Source of the DNA: Haloferax mucosum ATCC BAA-1512
GTDB taxonomy: Archaea; Halobacteriota; Halobacteria; Halobacteriales; Haloferacaceae
Direction of reading: 5' to 3'
Assembly: GCF_000337815.1 (NCBI RefSeq)
Contig: NZ_AOLN01000006.1
Span: 62,001 to 126,000 of the forward strand
DNA length: 64,000 bases
This document shows, piece after piece, positions 61,063-64,000 of this stretch. The notes beneath the pieces are model-generated. The model was not told where the DNA came from and ran no database searches. It worked only from the letters and a program-made list of their open reading frames with translations. The position numbers and the translations under genes are program-made. Each line of letters opens with the position of its first letter. Position 1 is the first letter of the stretch.

Positions 61063-62334
61063 ATGACCCTCGACCCCGTCCACGTGGACGACATCGCGTC
61101 CATGGCGAGTTCCATCGCGGACTCGGTCGATGACACCGACTACGACGACCTCGCGCGGACGGTCTGGGAGTCGTGGCTGGACCCGCTTCCGTCGCCCGAC
61201 GGCGGACTGCCGATTATCGAACCCATCGGCGAACAGCGTCTTCACGCCGCGAACGTGGACGACGTGGCGCTCACGGAGACGCCGTTTCCGACCGTACACG
61301 GACTCGACTCGGGGACCATCAACCCGACGACGTTCAAAAACGGACTCGTCCTCGACGTGGCGCACGCCGCGATGGCGTCCGAACCGTCTGACCTCGACCT
61401 CCACCGCGCGCGGTCTATCGTCATGGCGGCCCACACCAACGACCCGGTGCCGCTTTTCGACACCGGCGAGTGGCTCAAGTCCGACCGCGGTCACGGCCGC
61501 AAGCGCATCCTCCGGATTCCGCGCGTCAACCGCTACGCCGAGGGCGTCGTTCACGCGCTCGCGCTGTATCTCGCCGAGAGCGACCACGCGCTCGAACACG
61601 CCGACCGCGTGTCGGACCTCCTCATCCTCGACGGCCCGGTGTACCCGAAAGAACTCCTGAGCTGGCGGGACCGCGACGCCGAACTGCGAGACCTCGCCCG
61701 CGACGCGAAACCGAAAGCCGTCGTCGAAAACTACGTTCGACTCGTCGAGCGCTTCGTCGAGCGCGACGTGCCGCTCGCCGGTTTCGTCAAGAACCCCGGC
61801 GCGAAACACATCGTCCGGACGGTCAAGAAACGTCTCGACGAGAGCGACGGAAACGCGCCGTGGGTCGATGACGCCTCGTTTTTCCTCAGCTTGCTCGAAC
61901 GCCGCGACGGGCCGGACGCCGAAGACCGCAGAACCGACGAACTCACCTTCACGAGCTGGTTCGTCTCGCGCGGCGGGTCCGACCGCCAGATGAGCGCTGA
62001 CGGCGACGCGTTCGGTATCGAGCGGCAACTCGACCCCGAGTCCTACGCGCTCACGTTCTTCGTGCTGTACGACCCGCGAACCGACGTCTGCTATCGCGTC
62101 GAAGCACCCTACGCGTTCACGAAGGACACAGAACGCCGCGAGAATCTGATGCACCACGTCGTCCGCGACGTGGCCGCGACCCGTGGGCCGCCGAAAGCGG
62201 TCGAGAAAGCAGACGAGTTAGCTCGGGTGAGCATCGGCGAAAAGGCGGCGCTCAGACGAAAGCTTTCGGAGAAACTCGATACGGACCTCGTAAAGAGTTA
62301 CGACAACATTCGCTGGGTCGATGCCGACGAGTGA
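61063..62334 (+). CDS. nurA: NurA, 5'-3' DNA-end resection nuclease
   Basis: The 423-residue nuclease works with the HerA helicase to resect DNA ends for recombination. HGLDSGTINPTTFKNG holds a likely catalytic Asp at D82, and DLLILDGPVYPKELLS holds the second conserved Asp. FVKNPGAKHIVRTVKKRL and the late RVEAPYAFTK are typical. It is longer than crenarchaeal NurA (about 330) but normal for haloarchaea. herA is 0.5 kb downstream on the same strand, with an opposite-strand gene between; the pair is often linked in archaea. Confidence 0.92.
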   Translation: MTLDPVHVDDIASMASSIADSVDDTDYDDLARTVWESWLDPLPSPDGGLPIIEPIGEQRLHAANVDDVALTETPFPTVHGLDSGTINPTTFKNGLVLDVAHAAMASEPSDLDLHRARSIVMAAHTNDPVPLFDTGEWLKSDRGHGRKRILRIPRVNRYAEGVVHALALYLAESDHALEHADRVSDLLILDGPVYPKELLSWRDRDAELRDLARDAKPKAVVENYVRLVERFVERDVPLAGFVKNPGAKHIVRTVKKRLDESDGNAPWVDDASFFLSLLERRDGPDAEDRRTDELTFTSWFVSRGGSDRQMSADGDAFGIERQLDPESYALTFFVLYDPRTDVCYRVEAPYAFTKDTERRENLMHHVVRDVAATRGPPKAVEKADELARVSIGEKAALRRKLSEKLDTDLVKSYDNIRWVDADE

Positions 62335-62370
62335 GCGCAGGGCGTTTCGAGACGTGCGCTCGCCGCGTCG

Positions 62371-62727
62371 CTACGCGTTGTCTTCTGGCTGACCCTCTTC
62401 TTCCGGCCTGATAACCTCGATACGAACGTCGCGTTCGGCGAGACCGATACGTGCAAACTGCGTCTTGATGTGTTCTTTCGCCGCGTCGAGTGCTTGCTCG
62501 CGCGTTTCGAAGCCGCGCGGGAGCGGCGTGTCGAACGCGACCCGAATCGACTGGCCGTCTATCTCCAGTTTCGAGCCACCGCTTTCGACCTCGTAGAACT
62601 CGTCGCAGACCCAGACGTACGGTGCGTCTTCATCGGGAGCACCGCGGTACGTCGGCGCTTCTTCACCCCGTTCGAATATCGTTCCGGTGAGCGCCGTTCC
62701 ACCACCATGACCGCGGACGAGAAGCAT
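62371..62727 (-). CDS. Conserved haloarchaeal protein (DUF7113-like)
   Basis: This 118-residue protein begins MLLVRGHGGGTALTGTIFERGEE and contains APYVWVCDEFYEVESGG and FETREQALDAAKEHIKTQFARIGL. The pattern matches a conserved haloarchaeal family I associate with DUF7113 (number from memory). The N-terminal part is a small beta domain; the C-terminal is a helix. It sits between nurA and herA on the opposite strand, a placement that may be conserved. The function is unknown. Confidence 0.7.
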   Translation of the reverse strand: MLLVRGHGGGTALTGTIFERGEEAPTYRGAPDEDAPYVWVCDEFYEVESGGSKLEIDGQSIRVAFDTPLPRGFETREQALDAAKEHIKTQFARIGLAERDVRIEVIRPEEEGQPEDNA

Positions 62728-62832
62728 GGTTTAACTACGGACGCGAGACGGAAAAGTCGTGCGCGATGGCCCGACGGGAGACTCCACACCGCACAGACGA
62801 GCGACACCTGGCCGACCGACGGTGACGTGTAG

Positions 62833-62840
62833 GTTTTTAC
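62833..62840 (+). promoter_or_regulatory. TATA-like box of herA
   Basis: GTTTTTAC lies 24-31 bases before the ATG at 62864, for a leaderless herA message. Confidence 0.5.
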
Positions 62841-62863
62841 TCACCGCCCGCAAGCGTTGGAAC

Positions 62864-64000
62864 ATGACCGACTTGGGGGACTTCAACGATTTCGTCGGCG
62901 ACGACGACCCATCGGGCGACGCGGACCGCGACGACCCGACGGAATCCGCCGCGTCCGACGACGAGGGCGACAGCGCCGGAACTAACGACGGCGACCGAAC
63001 CGACCGTGCCGACCGAACCGACAACCCTCGCAGTGACGGCCGAACAAACGGGATTGCGACCGACGACCCCCCCGTGGCCGCCGAGACAGAACGCGAGACG
63101 ACGGACGAACTACAGTTCACCGAGTACGACGCTGAACCCGTGGGGACCGAAGACGGAATCGGTTCGATTGCGGTCTCACAGGGACTCCGTGTCGCAGAAG
63201 ACGGCGACCGGACGAAACTTCGTGCGTACGTCACGGCAGGGAACCGCGAGCGCGTCCGTCTCGGAAAGTATCTCGTCGTTCCATATCCCGGCGACGAACT
63301 GTTGTTCTGTCGCATCGTCGGTCTCGAATACGCCCAAGAGTTCCAGACCGACGATGCGACCGAGATTCACGCCCGCCGCGCCATGCGCCGCTCGCCCGAC
63401 GAGTTCGCAGAGCGCGACTACAAGTTCATGGCCGAACTCGAACCCATCGCCGTGCTGTTTTCGGACCGCGGCGACCTCAAACGCCGGATGGTTGACCGCG
63501 TCCCCAAACCGGGGGCGACGGTCGGCGAAGCGGACGACGCGACGCAGATCAAGACCGGCCTGAAGATTCCCGAAGACGGCGTCTTCCTCGGACACCTCTC
63601 TGTCGGCGGCGAGAAGGTCCGGACCGCGGCGCAACCGCCGACCATCGACTACCGACTGAAAGACGACTACACCGACGGCGACCCACTCGTGTTCCGCCAC
63701 ACGCTCGTCGCTGGGGGGACCGGGTCGGGGAAGACCCACGGGTCGAAGAACATTCTCCGCCAGTATCTCTCACCCGAGCGAACCTACGAGATGGACGACG
63801 GCCGTGAAGTACAAGCCGCCGTCGTACAGTTCGACCCACAGGACGAGTACGCGCAGATGCACGACGACAACCCGGATATGGACGCCGAAACCGCTCGTCG
63901 CTACGACCGAGAGGGCATCGCCTACGGCGGCCACGACGACACTGTCGCGCTCGTTCCGAAGATGGCCGGGTCGTCGTATCCGGGGTCGAACCATCGCGCG
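62864..64000 (+). CDS. herA: HerA-type ATPase/helicase (partial, runs off the window)
   Basis: The first 379 residues of a HerA-FtsK-family translocase are in the window and the 3' end is missing. An acidic disordered N-terminus of about 75 residues is followed by a beta-barrel HAS-like domain (VSQGLRVAEDGDRTKLRAYV to LGKYLVVPYPGDELLFCRI). The RecA fold then begins, with Walker A VAGGTGSGKTHG at residues 282-293. HerA forms a hexamer that pumps DNA ends into NurA during double-strand-break repair. Start ATG at 62864, after a TATA-like box. No stop occurs before 64000. Confidence 0.92.
   Translation, partial: MTDLGDFNDFVGDDDPSGDADRDDPTESAASDDEGDSAGTNDGDRTDRADRTDNPRSDGRTNGIATDDPPVAAETERETTDELQFTEYDAEPVGTEDGIGSIAVSQGLRVAEDGDRTKLRAYVTAGNRERVRLGKYLVVPYPGDELLFCRIVGLEYAQEFQTDDATEIHARRAMRRSPDEFAERDYKFMAELEPIAVLFSDRGDLKRRMVDRVPKPGATVGEADDATQIKTGLKIPEDGVFLGHLSVGGEKVRTAAQPPTIDYRLKDDYTDGDPLVFRHTLVAGGTGSGKTHGSKNILRQYLSPERTYEMDDGREVQAAVVQFDPQDEYAQMHDDNPDMDAETARRYDREGIAYGGHDDTVALVPKMAGSSYPGSNHRA

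Noticed and set aside
1-64000. CRISPR arrays, insertion sequences, rRNA genes or phage modules
   Set aside because: Read through for regular 30-37-base repeats, transposase motifs and rRNA segments; none was seen. Only the tRNA scar and small repeats remain.

Overview
The window is a stretch of haloarchaeal chromosome, most likely from a Haloferax species or close relative. The proteins are very acidic and GC-rich. Exported proteins carry twin-arginine signals, often with a lipobox. Many genes are leaderless, with a TATA-like box about 27 bases before the start codon. The secreted protease at 15.9 kb looks, from memory, almost like halolysin R4 of Haloferax mediterranei. Apart from one relic next to a tRNA and some AT-rich gaps, the window is ordinary core genome: no insertion sequences, CRISPR array, rRNA or obvious replication origin were seen.

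Layout. 0.2-2.6 kb: a polar amino-acid ABC transporter. 2.7-9.4 kb: a zinc-ribbon protein, RfcL, two tandem and one separate GNAT acetyltransferase, membrane proteins, an XRE-type regulator and a DUF5789-like protein. 9.6-15.6 kb: HMG-CoA synthase, a large pilin-like surface protein, a DUF2150 protein, a TatD-like hydrolase and an NYN nuclease-like protein. 15.9-19.1 kb: halolysin facing a stand-alone EF-1 alpha. 20.0-24.3 kb: the glycine-cleavage operon gcvT-gcvH-gcvPA-gcvPB. 24.3-25.6 kb: small genes and decayed fragments. 25.7-28.6 kb: a Zn/Mn-type ABC transporter with a palindromic operator candidate. 28.7-30.0 kb: glutaredoxin, PduO-type adenosyltransferase and a small protein. 30.0-30.3 kb: tRNA-Val(CAC) with a 21-base duplicate of its 3' end. 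30.7-32.2 kb: a secreted protein and a membrane protein.

32.5-40.9 kb is the most striking part. It is a tightly packed operon of a PilB/TadA-like ATPase, a PilC/TadC-like membrane platform and two large pilin-like proteins. The two share an N-terminal architecture with the 11-13 kb surface protein but carry different C-terminal domains, one predicted to be a beta-solenoid. It reads as a pilus-type export machine with its own adhesins.

41.4-49.8 kb: a CBS/HPF-domain protein, RadB with a divergent RuvC-like protein, a haloalkane-dehalogenase-like enzyme, a VOC protein, LarC and CDC48. 50.0-51.5 kb: a lower-GC patch with three orphan genes. 51.6-58.4 kb: the phosphate uptake system pstS-C-A-B-phoU, with a divergent AbrB-PhoU regulator and an unusually long PstA. 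58.7-64.0 kb: ribosomal protein S8e, DUF2240, a HAD hydrolase and the repair pair nurA and herA; herA runs off the end.
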